A stretch of DNA of 64,000 nt from an uncultured Alistipes sp. (GCA_910577475.1 CAJTLJ010000008.1:50281-114280); one strand, 5' to 3'. Positions 36,213 through 45,247 are shown, counted from the first letter of the stretch. Translations and numbers: made by a program. The notes: generated by a model from the letters alone, not told the origin.

Positions 36213-37283
36213 ATGGCGAAGAGCACGGTAAAATTCAAGGAGACGGTGGCCGAATACGAGCGGCTGGCGGGCGAGGTGCGGGCGCGGAGGTTCGCACCGG
36301 TCTATCTGCTCATGGGCGAGGAGAGCTACTTCATCGACGCTCTGTGCGACCTGCTGGCCGGCACCGTGCTGCAGGAGAGCGAGCGGGCCTTCAGCCAGTA
36401 CACGGTCTACGGACGCGACGTCGAGGCGGGGCAGGTGGTGAACCTCTGCCGCCAGCTGCCGATGATGGGCGAACGGCAGGTGGTGATTCTCAAGGAGGCG
36501 CAGCAGATGCGCCAGATCGAGAAGCTCGCCTACTACACCGACAAGCCCTCGCCGACCACCGTGCTGGTGATCTGCCACAAGGAGAAGAGCGTCGACAAGC
36601 GCTCGACCCTCTACAAGGGGATTCTGAAGCAGGGGGCCGTGCTCGAATCGGTCCGCCCGCGCGACTACGAGATAGCCGGCTGGCTCACGCAGTTCATCGC
36701 CGCCCGCGGCTGCGCCATCGACCCGAAGGCCCTCACCATGCTGACCGACCACCTGGGCACCGACATCGCGAAGATCTCCAACGAGCTGCAGAAGCTGCTG
36801 CTTTCGCTCCCCGAGGGGACGAAGCGCATCACCGACCAGCACATCGAGGAGAACATCGGCATCTCGAAGGATTTCAACAACTTCGAACTCTGCAAGGCGG
36901 TGCTGACGAAGCAATCCGAACGGGCGCTCCGCATCGCCGACCACTTCGCCCGCAACCCCAAGGACAACCCGCTGCTGCTGACCGTCATGGCGCTGTTCAA
37001 CCAGTTCCGGCAGCTCTTTCTGATAAACTACCTGCGCTGGCAGGTCAAATACCGAGGCACGGCCTTTCCCTCCGATGCCGAGCTGATGCGTATCCTGAAG
37101 GTGGGCAACATCTTCGCCATCGGCGAACTGAAGCAGGCCGCCCCGCTCTGGCCCAACCGCAAGGTGTTCAACATCCTGGGGCTGTTGCGCGAATACGACG
37201 CCAAAAGCAAGGGACTCGGTGCGGGCGGCGCCTCGGACGGAGAGCTGCTGCGCGAACTGCTGCTTAAAATCTTCCTGCTGTGA
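36213..37283 (+). CDS. holA: DNA polymerase III subunit delta
   Basis: 356 residues; the clamp-loader subunit that opens the beta clamp. The N-terminus FAPVYLLMGEESYFIDALCD and VVNLCRQLPMMGERQVVILKEA correspond to the delta domain 1. Further blocks are AARGCAIDPKALTMLTDHLG, ISNELQKLLL, and ENIGISKDFNNFELCKAV, which is the pattern seen in Bacteroidetes HolA. It lacks the Walker motif, as expected. The GTG start of the next gene overlaps its stop. Confidence 0.93.
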   Translation: MAKSTVKFKETVAEYERLAGEVRARRFAPVYLLMGEESYFIDALCDLLAGTVLQESERAFSQYTVYGRDVEAGQVVNLCRQLPMMGERQVVILKEAQQMRQIEKLAYYTDKPSPTTVLVICHKEKSVDKRSTLYKGILKQGAVLESVRPRDYEIAGWLTQFIAARGCAIDPKALTMLTDHLGTDIAKISNELQKLLLSLPEGTKRITDQHIEENIGISKDFNNFELCKAVLTKQSERALRIADHFARNPKDNPLLLTVMALFNQFRQLFLINYLRWQVKYRGTAFPSDAELMRILKVGNIFAIGELKQAAPLWPNRKVFNILGLLREYDAKSKGLGAGGASDGELLRELLLKIFLL

Positions 37284-37996
37284 CCGAGCCCTACCTCGTC
37301 CAGACCGTGCATGTCCGGGGCCGTCGGCCGCGGCTGCTGCGCGAGCACCTCGACCGTCTGGAGCGAAGCCATGCGGAGCTGTTCGGAGAACGGCCGCACT
37401 TCGACGCGGAGGAGGTCCGGGGGCGGATCGTGCGGCTGCTCGACGCCGAACGCTACCCCGCCGGATTGTCGGCCGGCGTCCGGCTGGAACTGCGGAACGG
37501 GGAGCTCGACCTGCGTCCCGAGCCCGTCTCGCCCTATCGCGGCTACGTACTTCGGGCCCTGCGCCCCGCGGCCTGCTCGCTCCGCTTCGACATCCCCTTC
37601 CTGCCCCACCCCACCTCGGCCGGAGAGGCCGTCTGGGCGACAGCCGGCGAGATAGCCGCCGCACGCGGATTCCGCACGGCGGTCCGCATCGACGGCGACG
37701 GACTGCGCGCCGGGGCCGACGGCGCCCCCCTCTTCACCGTCCGGGACCGGACGATCTGCATCGCCTCCACCCCCGCCGACGTCACCGGCCGGCTGGCCGT
37801 CGAGACGATTCGCCGGGCCGGCTATCCGCTCCGCATCGAGACGACCCCGGCGGATCAGCTCCCCTTTCCGGACGAGCTCTTCTACGTCGACCACCGCGGC
37901 GTCACGGCGCTGGAGCGCTGCGACGGCCGACTGCTGATGGCGGTCATCGCCGAGCGCGTGGCCCGGGAGATGGAGCGGATCTGGGAAAAACCGTAG
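37280..37996 (+). CDS. class IV aminotransferase-like protein lacking the PLP lysine
   Basis: 238 residues; the start is GTG overlapping the holA stop by four bases. The general layout recalls short PabC-like (aminodeoxychorismate lyase) proteins: TVHVRGRRPRLLREHLDRLE at the N-terminus, then RTAVRIDGDGLRAGADGAPL, TPADVTGRLAVETIRRAGYP, and LFYVDHRGVTALERCDG near the C-terminus. However, the whole chain contains only one lysine, two residues from the end (WEKP), so the PLP Schiff-base Lys is absent and it cannot work as an ordinary PLP enzyme. It may be a decayed enzyme or a repurposed fold. The family assignment is moderately secure; the function is unknown. Confidence 0.55.
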   Translation: MTEPYLVQTVHVRGRRPRLLREHLDRLERSHAELFGERPHFDAEEVRGRIVRLLDAERYPAGLSAGVRLELRNGELDLRPEPVSPYRGYVLRALRPAACSLRFDIPFLPHPTSAGEAVWATAGEIAAARGFRTAVRIDGDGLRAGADGAPLFTVRDRTICIASTPADVTGRLAVETIRRAGYPLRIETTPADQLPFPDELFYVDHRGVTALERCDGRLLMAVIAERVAREMERIWEKP

Positions 37997-38019
37997 AAAC
38001 ACGCCCTGCCGCCTGCCGC

Positions 38020-38027
38020 TACCTTTG
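38020..38027 (+). promoter_or_regulatory. -7 promoter box of the small membrane protein gene
   Basis: TACCTTTG, 21 bases before the ATG at 38048; no -33 box is evident. Confidence 0.45.
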
Positions 38028-38047
38028 CGGAAAAACCTCCGCAAATC

Positions 38048-38620
38048 ATGAAAAAAGCGCTGTTCACCCTCCTGCTCCTGCTCATCGCGGGGACATCCAT
38101 CCGTTCCGCCCTCCGGGCCCGCCGCGAAGCCGACCGGCTGCGCGCGAATCTCTATGCACTCAACGACACGCTGTGCCGCTGCCGCACCCGGCTGGGCGAG
38201 GAGACGGTTTCGGTCGAAGCGCTCCGGCTCCGGTGCTCCGAATTCGAACGGCTGCGGGCCGCCGATGCGGCGGAGATCCGCCGGCTGGGCATCCGGCTCC
38301 GCCGGGCCGAGGAGATCGCCCGCACGGTCGCCGCCACGACCATCGAGGTGCCGGTGCCGGTCCGCGACACCGTGATCCTGCGCGACACCCTGCGGCTCTT
38401 CCGCTGGCGGGACGCCTGGGTCGAAGTCGAGGGGCTGGTGGGGCGCGACACGGCGGAGTGCCGCGTGGAGAGCCGCGACACCCTGATTCAGGTCCTCCAC
38501 CGCGTGCCGCGCCGCTTTCTCTTCATCCGCTGGGGCACGAAGGCCGTCCGGCAGGAGATCGTGTCGCGCAACCCGCACACGAAGATCGTCTATGCGGAGT
38601 ACGTGAAAATCGAGCGATAG
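38048..38620 (+). CDS. small membrane-anchored coiled-coil protein (DUF6549-like)
   Basis: 190 residues: one N-terminal hydrophobic segment (residues 4-18, ALFTLLLLLIAGTS), then an Arg/Leu-rich helical stretch to about 100 with coiled-coil character, then a strand-rich tail with repeated RDT motifs (VPVRDTVILRDTLRLF, ESRDTLIQVLH). The architecture resembles proteins annotated DUF6549 in Bacteroidetes and their phages, where a spanin/Rz-like role has been supposed; this comparison is from memory and is weak. There are no phage genes around. Own promoter and terminator. Confidence 0.7.
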   Translation: MKKALFTLLLLLIAGTSIRSALRARREADRLRANLYALNDTLCRCRTRLGEETVSVEALRLRCSEFERLRAADAAEIRRLGIRLRRAEEIARTVAATTIEVPVPVRDTVILRDTLRLFRWRDAWVEVEGLVGRDTAECRVESRDTLIQVLHRVPRRFLFIRWGTKAVRQEIVSRNPHTKIVYAEYVKIER

Positions 38621-38657
38621 AAAAGGGGCCGTCGGAATATCCGACGGCCCCTTTTTT
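38621..38657. terminator. bidirectional terminator
   Basis: An 11-bp perfect stem (38625-38635 with 38641-38651), preceded by AAAA and followed by TTTTTT. It serves the gene on its left (+) and the YeiH gene on its right (-). Confidence 0.9.
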
Positions 38658-38670
38658 CACGATCCTGCGG

Positions 38671-39963
38671 TTACAATCCGAAGGCGGGCTTCGCCACGCC
38701 GAACAGCAGCCAGGCGGCCAGGAACGTCACGACGGCATTGAAGCACTGCGCCCCCAGAAAAGCGTACATCGTGGTGCGGTTCTCCTTCGAGACGATATCC
38801 TTGAGCCGGGTGTCGAGGCCGATGCAGACGAAGGCCAGCGAGAAGAAAAGCGACGAGAAAGTCTTGGCCAGCCCCGTCTCGACGAGCTTCGTCGAGGCGT
38901 GGTCGGGGAACACCTCGAACGATTGGCAGAGGCTGAAGAGGAGCGACGCCGCCACGAAGCCCAGGATGAACTTGGGGAACTTCTCCCAGACGATCCCCAG
39001 CGAGGGCTGCCGCGAACGTCCGCCCTCGCCCCGGGTCGAGAGGTAGAGCGCGATGAAGAAGGCGACCACGCCGATCAGGACATTCTGCGTCGCCTTCACG
39101 ATGATGGCCGTGCTGTTGGCCAGTTCGCCGGCCATGGCCGACGAAGCCGCAACGCCGCTGGTCGTGTCGATCGTGCCGCCGATCCAGGCGCCGGCGATCT
39201 CCTGCTGCACGGCGGGATCCGACGCAACCAGCGGAACGACCTTCGCCGCCAGCCAGGGCATGAGGTAGATCATCGGCACCACGACGATCAGCACGAGCGA
39301 AACCACGTAGGAGAGTTTCCGGTCGTCGGTGCCTGCCACGCCGGCGGCCGTGATGCAGGCCGACACGCCGCAGATCGAGACACCGCTCGAGAGGGTCATC
39401 GCCGTGGCGCGGTCGACCTTCAGACGGCGGGCCAGCGCATAGGCGAAGAGCCAGACGACGGCCACCACCAGGCAGGCCTGCACCAACCCCATCGAACCGG
39501 ACTTCATCACGTCGCGGAAGAGAATGGTGGCACCCAGACAGACCACGCCGATCTTGATGAAGAACTCGCCCTGAACGGCGGGTTTCAGCCAGTCGGGAAT
39601 ACGGAAACAGTTGCGGATCACAAGGCCGAAAATCACCGAAAAGAAGACCGACTCGAAACCCAGATAGGCGACCGAGGGGATTTTAGCCACCCAGAGGGCG
39701 AGCGCCGCCACGGCGAAGACCACGACAAACGAGGCCAGCAGTCCGCGCAGCGGGCGACCCAGCAGCTTGTTGCCGGCGAAGAGGACGGCCAGCGCCAGCG
39801 CGAAGAGCACGGCAATATTGCGCCACGCCTCGACGGTCTGCAAATCGGTCGGGATGGAGATTTTGGGCAGCGCATGCGCGAAGGCCGCCAGCAGGAGCAG
39901 AGGGAGGGAGATCAGCACGACCACCCAGTCCTCGACCAGAAATTGTTTGAAAAATCGTTTCAT
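38671..39963 (-). CDS. YeiH / UPF0324 family membrane protein
   Basis: 430 residues with about ten to eleven membrane segments (VVVLISLPLLLLAAFAHAL, FVVVFAVAALALWVA, etc.). It matches PF03601, annotated as a putative sulfate exporter (YeiH). The conserved motif TLSSGVSICGVSACITAAG, the FFIKIGVVCLGATILF block, and GAWIGGTIDTTSGVAASSAM are present. It lies 31 bases downstream of the porin gene on the same strand, so the two are probably one unit. The transported ion is not known for this family with confidence. Confidence 0.88.
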   Translation of the reverse strand: MKRFFKQFLVEDWVVVLISLPLLLLAAFAHALPKISIPTDLQTVEAWRNIAVLFALALAVLFAGNKLLGRPLRGLLASFVVVFAVAALALWVAKIPSVAYLGFESVFFSVIFGLVIRNCFRIPDWLKPAVQGEFFIKIGVVCLGATILFRDVMKSGSMGLVQACLVVAVVWLFAYALARRLKVDRATAMTLSSGVSICGVSACITAAGVAGTDDRKLSYVVSLVLIVVVPMIYLMPWLAAKVVPLVASDPAVQQEIAGAWIGGTIDTTSGVAASSAMAGELANSTAIIVKATQNVLIGVVAFFIALYLSTRGEGGRSRQPSLGIVWEKFPKFILGFVAASLLFSLCQSFEVFPDHASTKLVETGLAKTFSSLFFSLAFVCIGLDTRLKDIVSKENRTTMYAFLGAQCFNAVVTFLAAWLLFGVAKPAFGL

Positions 39964-39994
39964 GACTGAAAATAATCTCGTTTGAACTTCGGCA

Positions 39995-41086
39995 TCAGAA
40001 AGAGCCCGTCACCAGGACCTGCACCAGCGAGAGATCGTTGCGGCCGTTCTGCGAGACGGCATAGTGCTGCAGGGTGTAGTTGAGTTGGAGACGCAGGTGG
40101 CTCCAGACAGGCAGGTCGAGCCCCACCAGCCAGTTCGTGCGCTGCGAATCGGCATCGTCGCTGTCGGGACGAAAGACATCGCAGCGGACCAGCGGGGTCA
40201 GGTAACGGGTGGCGCGCCAGCCTGCCACCGCATAGTAACCGTTGCTCCGCAGCGCTCCGGTCTTGCCTCCCAGATATTCGGCACGGGCGAACCAGCGCGC
40301 ACCGTCGTAGGCGATGCCGGCGGCGAAGCGTTTGCGGTCAGTGTATCCGGCACCCCACTCGCCCCGGTAGTAGGAGCCCGAAAGGGTCAGCTCCGGCAGA
40401 GGCATCACGTTCAGACGCAGGGCGATGTCCTTGGACTTGTTGTTGTCCCGGCAGTTGATGCCCGCGCCGTTGAACACGCCGACCTGATAATGGAGGATCG
40501 AGCGGTCGCCGTGCTTCCAGAGGCCGCCGTAGAAGGTGATGCCGATGTCGCGTCCCGTAGAGGCGAGTTTCTCTCCGCCGATCCGCTCGTCGAGCCCCAT
40601 CAGGGCCTGCAGGGCCATCGGATAGTCGATCGCCTCCAGCCGCAGGGGACCGTAGTCGACGTTCTCGATCGAGAAGGGAACTTTGTACTGCCCCAGCTGG
40701 ACGCCGAACTGCCGCCAGGGGGCGACGCGCACATAGGCGTCGACGACCCGGGGTGCCGCCAGCTCCATCTGGATCCGGTAGTCGGCGATCCGGCGGTAGA
40801 GGGCTCCGCCCAGGGTCAGGCGGACCCGCTTGATGTAGAACGTCGACTCGTCGCTTCCGGAGGCCAGCTCGCCCCACTGATAGCCCAGCTGGGCGTAGCC
40901 CGAAACCTTCGGGAGTTTTTCGACCGCCCGGCTCCACTTCTCGGAGCGGACCGTCTGCCGCTCAAGCAGCTGTTCCAGCGAGTCGAGACGCTCGTTCAGC
41001 CGGTCGGTCTCCGTCTGTCCGGCCGCCCGGTCGCACCGTCCGAGCAGCGCACCGGCGAGCAGAAGGGGAAAAAGTAATCTCTTCAT
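39995..41086 (-). CDS. phosphate-selective porin O/P family outer membrane protein
   Basis: 363 residues. The chosen start at 41086 gives the signal sequence MKRLLFPLLLAGALLGRC followed by AGQ; the frame extends to 41140 but that covers the promoter. A short coiled-coil (RLNERLDSLEQLLERQ) precedes an all-beta barrel beginning VSGYAQLGYQWGE, with the family's FYIKRVRLTLGGALY, VQLGQYKVPFSIEN and GRDIGITFYGGLW blocks, and a terminal Phe (VLVTGSF) as expected for barrel insertion. PF07396 members are often called phosphate porins, but the substrate here is unknown. It is cotranscribed with the YeiH gene. Confidence 0.85.
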   Translation of the reverse strand: MKRLLFPLLLAGALLGRCDRAAGQTETDRLNERLDSLEQLLERQTVRSEKWSRAVEKLPKVSGYAQLGYQWGELASGSDESTFYIKRVRLTLGGALYRRIADYRIQMELAAPRVVDAYVRVAPWRQFGVQLGQYKVPFSIENVDYGPLRLEAIDYPMALQALMGLDERIGGEKLASTGRDIGITFYGGLWKHGDRSILHYQVGVFNGAGINCRDNNKSKDIALRLNVMPLPELTLSGSYYRGEWGAGYTDRKRFAAGIAYDGARWFARAEYLGGKTGALRSNGYYAVAGWRATRYLTPLVRCDVFRPDSDDADSQRTNWLVGLDLPVWSHLRLQLNYTLQHYAVSQNGRNDLSLVQVLVTGSF

Positions 41087-41109
41087 TCCGTTTGCATTTA
41101 TTAAGGTTG

Positions 41110-41140
41110 CAAAGATGGCCGATTTTTCCTTGCCGGGCAA
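41110..41140 (-). promoter_or_regulatory. promoter of the porin-yeiH unit
   Basis: On the minus strand TTG (41140-41138), 20-base spacer, CATCTTTG (41117-41110), one base off the TAnnTTTG consensus; the ATG lies 24 bases downstream. Confidence 0.6.
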
Positions 41141-41214
41141 GGGTATAAATACCTAAAAACAGACCTCATCGCCCCCTTTCGGAGAGAAAAGGCGGAATTA
41201 TCGGAAAATGTGCT

Positions 41215-41222
41215 TATATTTG
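41215..41222 (+). promoter_or_regulatory. -7 promoter box of the coaD-lpxD-ruvC-tlpA operon
   Basis: TATATTTG, 22 bases before the coaD ATG. Confidence 0.6.
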
Positions 41223-41243
41223 CGAGTTACAAACTACCTCGTC

Positions 41244-41720
41244 ATGGAGCAGAGAACAGCCCTATTTCCGGGATCGTTCGATCCTTTCACCCGCGGCCAT
41301 CAAGCACTGGTCGCCCGGGCATTGAAACTCTTCGACCGCGTGGTCGTCGGCATCGGCGACAACCCCGCCAAGCGGGGAATGCTCCCGGCCGGAAAGCGGC
41401 AGGCGCTGATCGAGGATCTCTATCGCGGCGATCCGCGCGTGGAGGCACAGGTCTACACCGGTCTGACGGGCGATTTCGCCACCGCCATAGGGGCCGTGGC
41501 AATCATCCGCGGCGTGCGCAACACCACCGACTTCGAGTACGAGCGGACGATGGAGGCGGCCAACCTGCGGCTCTACCCCCACCTAACTACCGTGATGCTC
41601 TTCACGCCGCCGGACGTGGCGGACATCTCCTCCTCCACGGTCCGCGAGGTGCACGCCTTCGGCCGCTCGGTGCGGGAGTTCCTGCCCGAAGGGGTCGAAC
41701 TGGAGAACTATTTACCGTAA
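41244..41720 (+). CDS. coaD: phosphopantetheine adenylyltransferase
   Basis: 158 residues; makes dephospho-CoA from 4'-phosphopantetheine and ATP. The nucleotidyltransferase motif is FPGSFDPFTRGH (residues 7-18; TRGH in place of TNGH), and the second motif is ISSSTVREV near residue 129. AIIRGVRNTTDFEYE is the usual Arg-containing loop. The start MEQRTALFPGS is used; twelve upstream codons contain the promoter. It heads an operon with lpxD, ruvC and a TlpA-like gene. Confidence 0.96.
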   Translation: MEQRTALFPGSFDPFTRGHQALVARALKLFDRVVVGIGDNPAKRGMLPAGKRQALIEDLYRGDPRVEAQVYTGLTGDFATAIGAVAIIRGVRNTTDFEYERTMEAANLRLYPHLTTVMLFTPPDVADISSSTVREVHAFGRSVREFLPEGVELENYLP

Positions 41721-41741
41721 ACCCGAACAAACATCCATAAC

Positions 41742-42779
41742 ATGAATTTTACCGCAGAACAAATCGCCGGACTGATCTCGGGAGAGGTCGTGGGCGACAA
41801 GCTGACCGAGGTGCATACCGTCTCCTCCATCGAGGAGGGCAAGGCCGGTTCGATGGCCTACCTCGCCAACCCCAAATACGAACCCTGCCTCTACACGACC
41901 GAAGCCTCCATCGTGCTGGTGAACCGCTCGTTCGAGCCCTCGCAGCCGGTGAAGGCCACCCTGATCAAGGTGGACGACGTGGGCGCCACGGTGGTGCAGC
42001 TGCTGGAGATGTACAACGCCATGCGCCCGCAGAAGTCGGGCATCTCGAAGATCTGCTCCATTTCGGAGCGGGCCGAGGTGGCCGCCGACTGCTACGTCGG
42101 GGAGTTCGCCGTCATCGAGGCGGGTGCCCGGGTGGGCGCCGGCTGCCGCATCTACCCCCAGGTCTACATCGGCGACAACGTGGTGATCGGCGAGAGGACG
42201 ACCCTCTATCCGGGGGTGAAGATCTACGAGGGCTGCCGCATCGGAAGCCGCTGCATCCTCCACGCCGGAGCCGTGATCGGAGCCGACGGCTTCGGCTTCA
42301 TGCCCAAACCCGACGGCACCTTCGCCAAGATCCCGCAGCTGGGCAATGTCATCATCGAGGACGACGTGGAGATCGGAGCGAACACCTGCATCGACCGCGC
42401 CAAGACCGACTCGACGATCATCCGCCGGGGCGTGAAGCTCGACAACCTGATCCAGGTGGGCCACAACGTCCAGATCGGCGAGAACACGGTGTCGTCGGCC
42501 CAGATGGGCGTCGCCGGATCGTCGAAGATCGGCAGCAACTGTTTCCTGGGCGGCCAGGTGGGCATCGCCGACCATATCACGGTCGGCAACCGCGTGATGA
42601 TCGGCTCCCAGAGCGGCATCGACAAGAACGTCGCCGACGGCGAGGTTCGGCTTGGCACCCCCGCCCTGCCCGGCATCAAGTTCCACCGCGCCCACTCCGT
42701 GTTCCGCGAGTTGCCCGAACTGCGCCAGCAGCTGATGCGGATGGAGAAGGAGCTGCAGGCGCTCAAAAAGAACGAATAG
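41742..42779 (+). CDS. lpxD: UDP-3-O-(3-hydroxyacyl)glucosamine N-acyltransferase
   Basis: 345 residues; adds the second 3-hydroxyacyl chain in lipid A synthesis. The N-terminal uridine-binding domain (1-100; SSIEEGKAGSMAYLANPKYE) precedes a left-handed beta-helix of hexapeptide repeats (about 110-290; GVKIYEGCRIGSRCILHAGA), with the catalytic His in LIQVGHNVQIGENT. The block GADGFGFMPKPDGTFAKIPQ is LpxD-specific. The C-terminal helix ends MRMEKELQALKKNE. It follows coaD by 21 bases. Confidence 0.96.
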   Translation: MNFTAEQIAGLISGEVVGDKLTEVHTVSSIEEGKAGSMAYLANPKYEPCLYTTEASIVLVNRSFEPSQPVKATLIKVDDVGATVVQLLEMYNAMRPQKSGISKICSISERAEVAADCYVGEFAVIEAGARVGAGCRIYPQVYIGDNVVIGERTTLYPGVKIYEGCRIGSRCILHAGAVIGADGFGFMPKPDGTFAKIPQLGNVIIEDDVEIGANTCIDRAKTDSTIIRRGVKLDNLIQVGHNVQIGENTVSSAQMGVAGSSKIGSNCFLGGQVGIADHITVGNRVMIGSQSGIDKNVADGEVRLGTPALPGIKFHRAHSVFRELPELRQQLMRMEKELQALKKNE

Positions 42780-42784
42780 CCCCG

Positions 42785-43402
42785 ATGGCCGCACCCGACC
42801 GCTACCGCATCATGGGCATCGACCCCGGCACCAACTACATGGGTTACGGCGTGCTGGAGGTCGAGGGCCGTCGGCTGCACTCGGTCGTGCTGGGCGACAT
42901 CGACCTGCACAAGCTGCCCGACCCCTACGCCAAGCTGCGCTACATCTTCGAACGGGTGGGTGCGCTGATCGACCAGTACGGACCGCAGGAGGTGGCGCTG
43001 GAGTCGCCCTTCTTCGGCGAGAACGTACAGTCGATGCTCAAGTTGGGCCGTGCCCAGGGGGTCGCGATGGCGGCCGCGCTGAGCCGTTCGCTGCCCGTCT
43101 TCGAGTACGCACCCAGCCGGATCAAGCGCTCCATCGCCGGCTCGGGCTTGGCGGGCAAGGAGCAGGTGGCGGGCATCGTGCGGAATCTGCTCAAGATCGA
43201 GCAGGCGCCGCGGCGGCTCGACGCCACCGACGGCATGGCCGTCGCCCTCTGCCACTACTATATGGACCACAACGTGCTCAACGAGGCCCTGGGCCACGAA
43301 CGCATGAAGGGGCTGGGCGGCGGTCCGAAAGCGATCTCCAGACGGGGCAGCACGAGTTGGGAGCAGTTTTTGAAGCAACATCCCGACCGGGAGATCAAAT
43401 AA
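42785..43402 (+). CDS. ruvC: crossover junction endodeoxyribonuclease RuvC
   Basis: 205 residues; resolves Holliday junctions with RuvAB. Catalytic acids are seen in IMGIDPGTNYMGYGV (Asp near residue 12), VALESPFFGENVQS (Glu) and LDATDGMAVALCHYY (Asp pair). The C-terminal ~45 residues (LGHERMKGLGGGPKAISRRG) extend past the E. coli protein. Five bases separate it from lpxD. Confidence 0.95.
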   Translation: MAAPDRYRIMGIDPGTNYMGYGVLEVEGRRLHSVVLGDIDLHKLPDPYAKLRYIFERVGALIDQYGPQEVALESPFFGENVQSMLKLGRAQGVAMAAALSRSLPVFEYAPSRIKRSIAGSGLAGKEQVAGIVRNLLKIEQAPRRLDATDGMAVALCHYYMDHNVLNEALGHERMKGLGGGPKAISRRGSTSWEQFLKQHPDREIK

Positions 43403-43436
43403 GGAAAACGAAAAAACACAACTTAACGAATAGACG

Positions 43437-44486
43437 ATGAAAAAGATTCTTTTCAGCCTGCTCTGCGCCGCTGCGCTTTGCAGCTGCGGTAGCAAAGGCT
43501 ACCATTTCACGGGAACGCTGGCCGAGGCCGGCGACTCGGTTTACCTGCTCACGGCCGACCGGAGCCAGGAGGTCATCACCGCCGCCGCGGTCGACCAGTC
43601 GGGCAATTTCAGCTTCAAGGGCGCTTGCGAAACGCCCTCCATGGCCGTGCTGACTACGTCGGACTACCGTCCCGTCGCGCTGGTCTTTCTGGAGCGGGGC
43701 AACCTCGCGCTCGTGCAGAACGCCGAAGGCCGCTACGAGGTGACCGGCTCGCCCGCCAACGAGGCGCTGACCGATTTCCAGCAGAAGATGGCCGCCCTTC
43801 AGACCGAATATTTCTCGCTCGACGAGACCTCAGCCTCGCCCGAGACCGTCGAGGCGCTGCAAAACCGGAGCGACTCGCTGACGAAGGCCGCCATGAAGGC
43901 CAACCTCTCGAACCTCTTCGGCGCCTACGTGCTGGTTAACAGCCACTATGACATGGAGGGCGACGAGGTGCGCGGTTACATCGAGCAGCTCTCTCCCGAG
44001 GTGCGGCGCGCCGAAATCGTGGCCGAGCTGGAGCAGACCCTCGCCGCCCAGGCCAACGTCGAGGTCGGCAAACCCTACACCGAACTCACCTTCGACGACG
44101 CTGCCGGAAAACCGGTCGCCCTCTCCACGCTCATCGGCCCCGGCAAGTGGGTGCTGATCGACTTCTGGGCCACGTGGTGCGGCCCCTGCAAGCGGGAGAT
44201 TCCCCATCTGGCCGAGGCCTACGAGGAGTTCCGCGACAAGGGCTTCGAAATCTACGGCGTGTCGCTCGACAGCGACGCCGAGGCGTGGAAGGGCTACGTG
44301 GCCGACCACGGGATGAACTGGGTAAACGTGCTGGGCACAGGAAGCGACGAGGCCCGCGCGCAGATCGACCTCTACGCCGTTCAGTCGATCCCCTCGAATT
44401 TCCTCATCTCGCCCGACGGCATCATCGTCGCCAAGAACCTTCGCGGCGCGGCCGTGCGCGAGAAGCTGGCCGAGATGCTCGAATAA
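43437..44486 (+). CDS. TlpA/thioredoxin-fold lipoprotein with DUF4369-like N-domain
   Basis: 349 residues. The leader MKKILFSLLCAAALCSC marks a lipoprotein; the Cys is followed by GSKGYHFTG. Residues 20-105 form a DUF4369-like beta domain (YHFTGTLAEAGDSVYLLTAD); 120-205 are helical; 215-349 are a thioredoxin fold with the active site WATWCGPCKREIPHL (CxxC). It probably reduces or isomerises disulfides in the periplasm, as TlpA/ResA relatives do. It is the last gene of the coaD operon, followed by a strong hairpin. Confidence 0.9.
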   Translation: MKKILFSLLCAAALCSCGSKGYHFTGTLAEAGDSVYLLTADRSQEVITAAAVDQSGNFSFKGACETPSMAVLTTSDYRPVALVFLERGNLALVQNAEGRYEVTGSPANEALTDFQQKMAALQTEYFSLDETSASPETVEALQNRSDSLTKAAMKANLSNLFGAYVLVNSHYDMEGDEVRGYIEQLSPEVRRAEIVAELEQTLAAQANVEVGKPYTELTFDDAAGKPVALSTLIGPGKWVLIDFWATWCGPCKREIPHLAEAYEEFRDKGFEIYGVSLDSDAEAWKGYVADHGMNWVNVLGTGSDEARAQIDLYAVQSIPSNFLISPDGIIVAKNLRGAAVREKLAEMLE

Positions 44487-44504
44487 CCCTCACCCGTCAA
44501 TACA

Positions 44505-44543
44505 CGAATCGGGCTGCCTGCGGGAAGCAGGCAGCCCGATTCG
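44505..44543 (+). terminator. terminator of the coaD-lpxD-ruvC-tlpA operon
   Basis: A perfect 17-bp stem (44505-44521 with 44527-44543) with a 5-base loop; no T tract follows. Confidence 0.7.
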
Positions 44544-44548
44544 CATCG

Positions 44549-44645
44549 TATCATCTCGAGCGGAAGAACGCCAGCCCCGCAGTCGACTCATTCCTACATA
44601 ACGGAACATTCGCCCTTACATTCCGCCCCTGCGACCGTCGTCCCC
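44549..44645 (+). repeat. intergenic repeat, third (decayed) copy
   Basis: Landmarks shared with the copies at 850 and 13107: TCATCTCGAGCGGAAG, CGCAGTCGA, ACATTCGCCCTT, and GCGACCGTCG. The palindromic right end is mostly lost. Confidence 0.45.
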
Positions 44646-44685
44646 CGACCATAAGGAAACGGTGCAGCTAATACTCGGAACATGA

Positions 44686-45129
44686 TCATCGCAATACATT
44701 TGGTTTCATAGAGACTAACCTCCACTCCCGCTCTTCCGAATAACAGGTGTTTTTGATATGCTGATATTTGTCGTGCAGAAACTCGTAGTCCAGATTTTTT
44801 ACAGAACAGTCCCTACCGTCCTCATTGATTTCAATAGCATCATACGCCCGTTGCAGATCCTCGCTTGTGAATGTATCGATATATTTATTTTCTGTTTTAT
44901 AGCTAATCTTCAGAAAATTGCCATGTTCATACCTTGATATAAAATCGACAGGGAATGCAATTGCCGCCGGTGAGGACAATACAAGAGATTTGCGGGGAAG
45001 ATCACCCCAATTTACTACTGACAAAGTTTCGATTCCATGCTCCCCGCTATTGGATAGAAACTTTGTTTTTAAGAACTTTGCAGCAAAATTTAACGGCAAC
45101 AGCACCCGAAAGGGCAAGTTATTTTGCAA
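44686..45129 (-). pseudogene. probable gene remnant, DUF2971-like C-terminal part
   Basis: An open frame of 147 codons in AT-rich DNA unlike the chromosome to its left. It has no ATG near its 5' end (the first possible start is TTG at 45129), and the frame is closed by TAG at 45147-45145. The C-terminal phrase CYSEEREWRLVSMKPN resembles the end of DUF2971 proteins, where a Glu-x-Glu-Trp-Arg motif is conserved, but the N-terminal half of that family is missing. It could also be a real small gene with a non-ATG start. Little else can be said. Confidence 0.35.
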
Positions 45130-45153
45130 TTTCCGCTGAATATGCTACTTTTG
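45123..45153 (+). promoter_or_regulatory. orphan promoter pointing into the AT-rich gap
   Basis: TTTG (45123-45126), 19-base spacer, TACTTTTG (45146-45153): as good as the promoters of real genes here, but no reading frame follows for about 940 bases. Confidence 0.4.
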
Positions 45154-45247
45154 CAGTAACATATTAATACACGGAAAGTGTAAGATATAATATAATAAAT
45201 CGCAACTATTTATATATCTGCGTCTTATCTCTTAACAATCTGTATAT

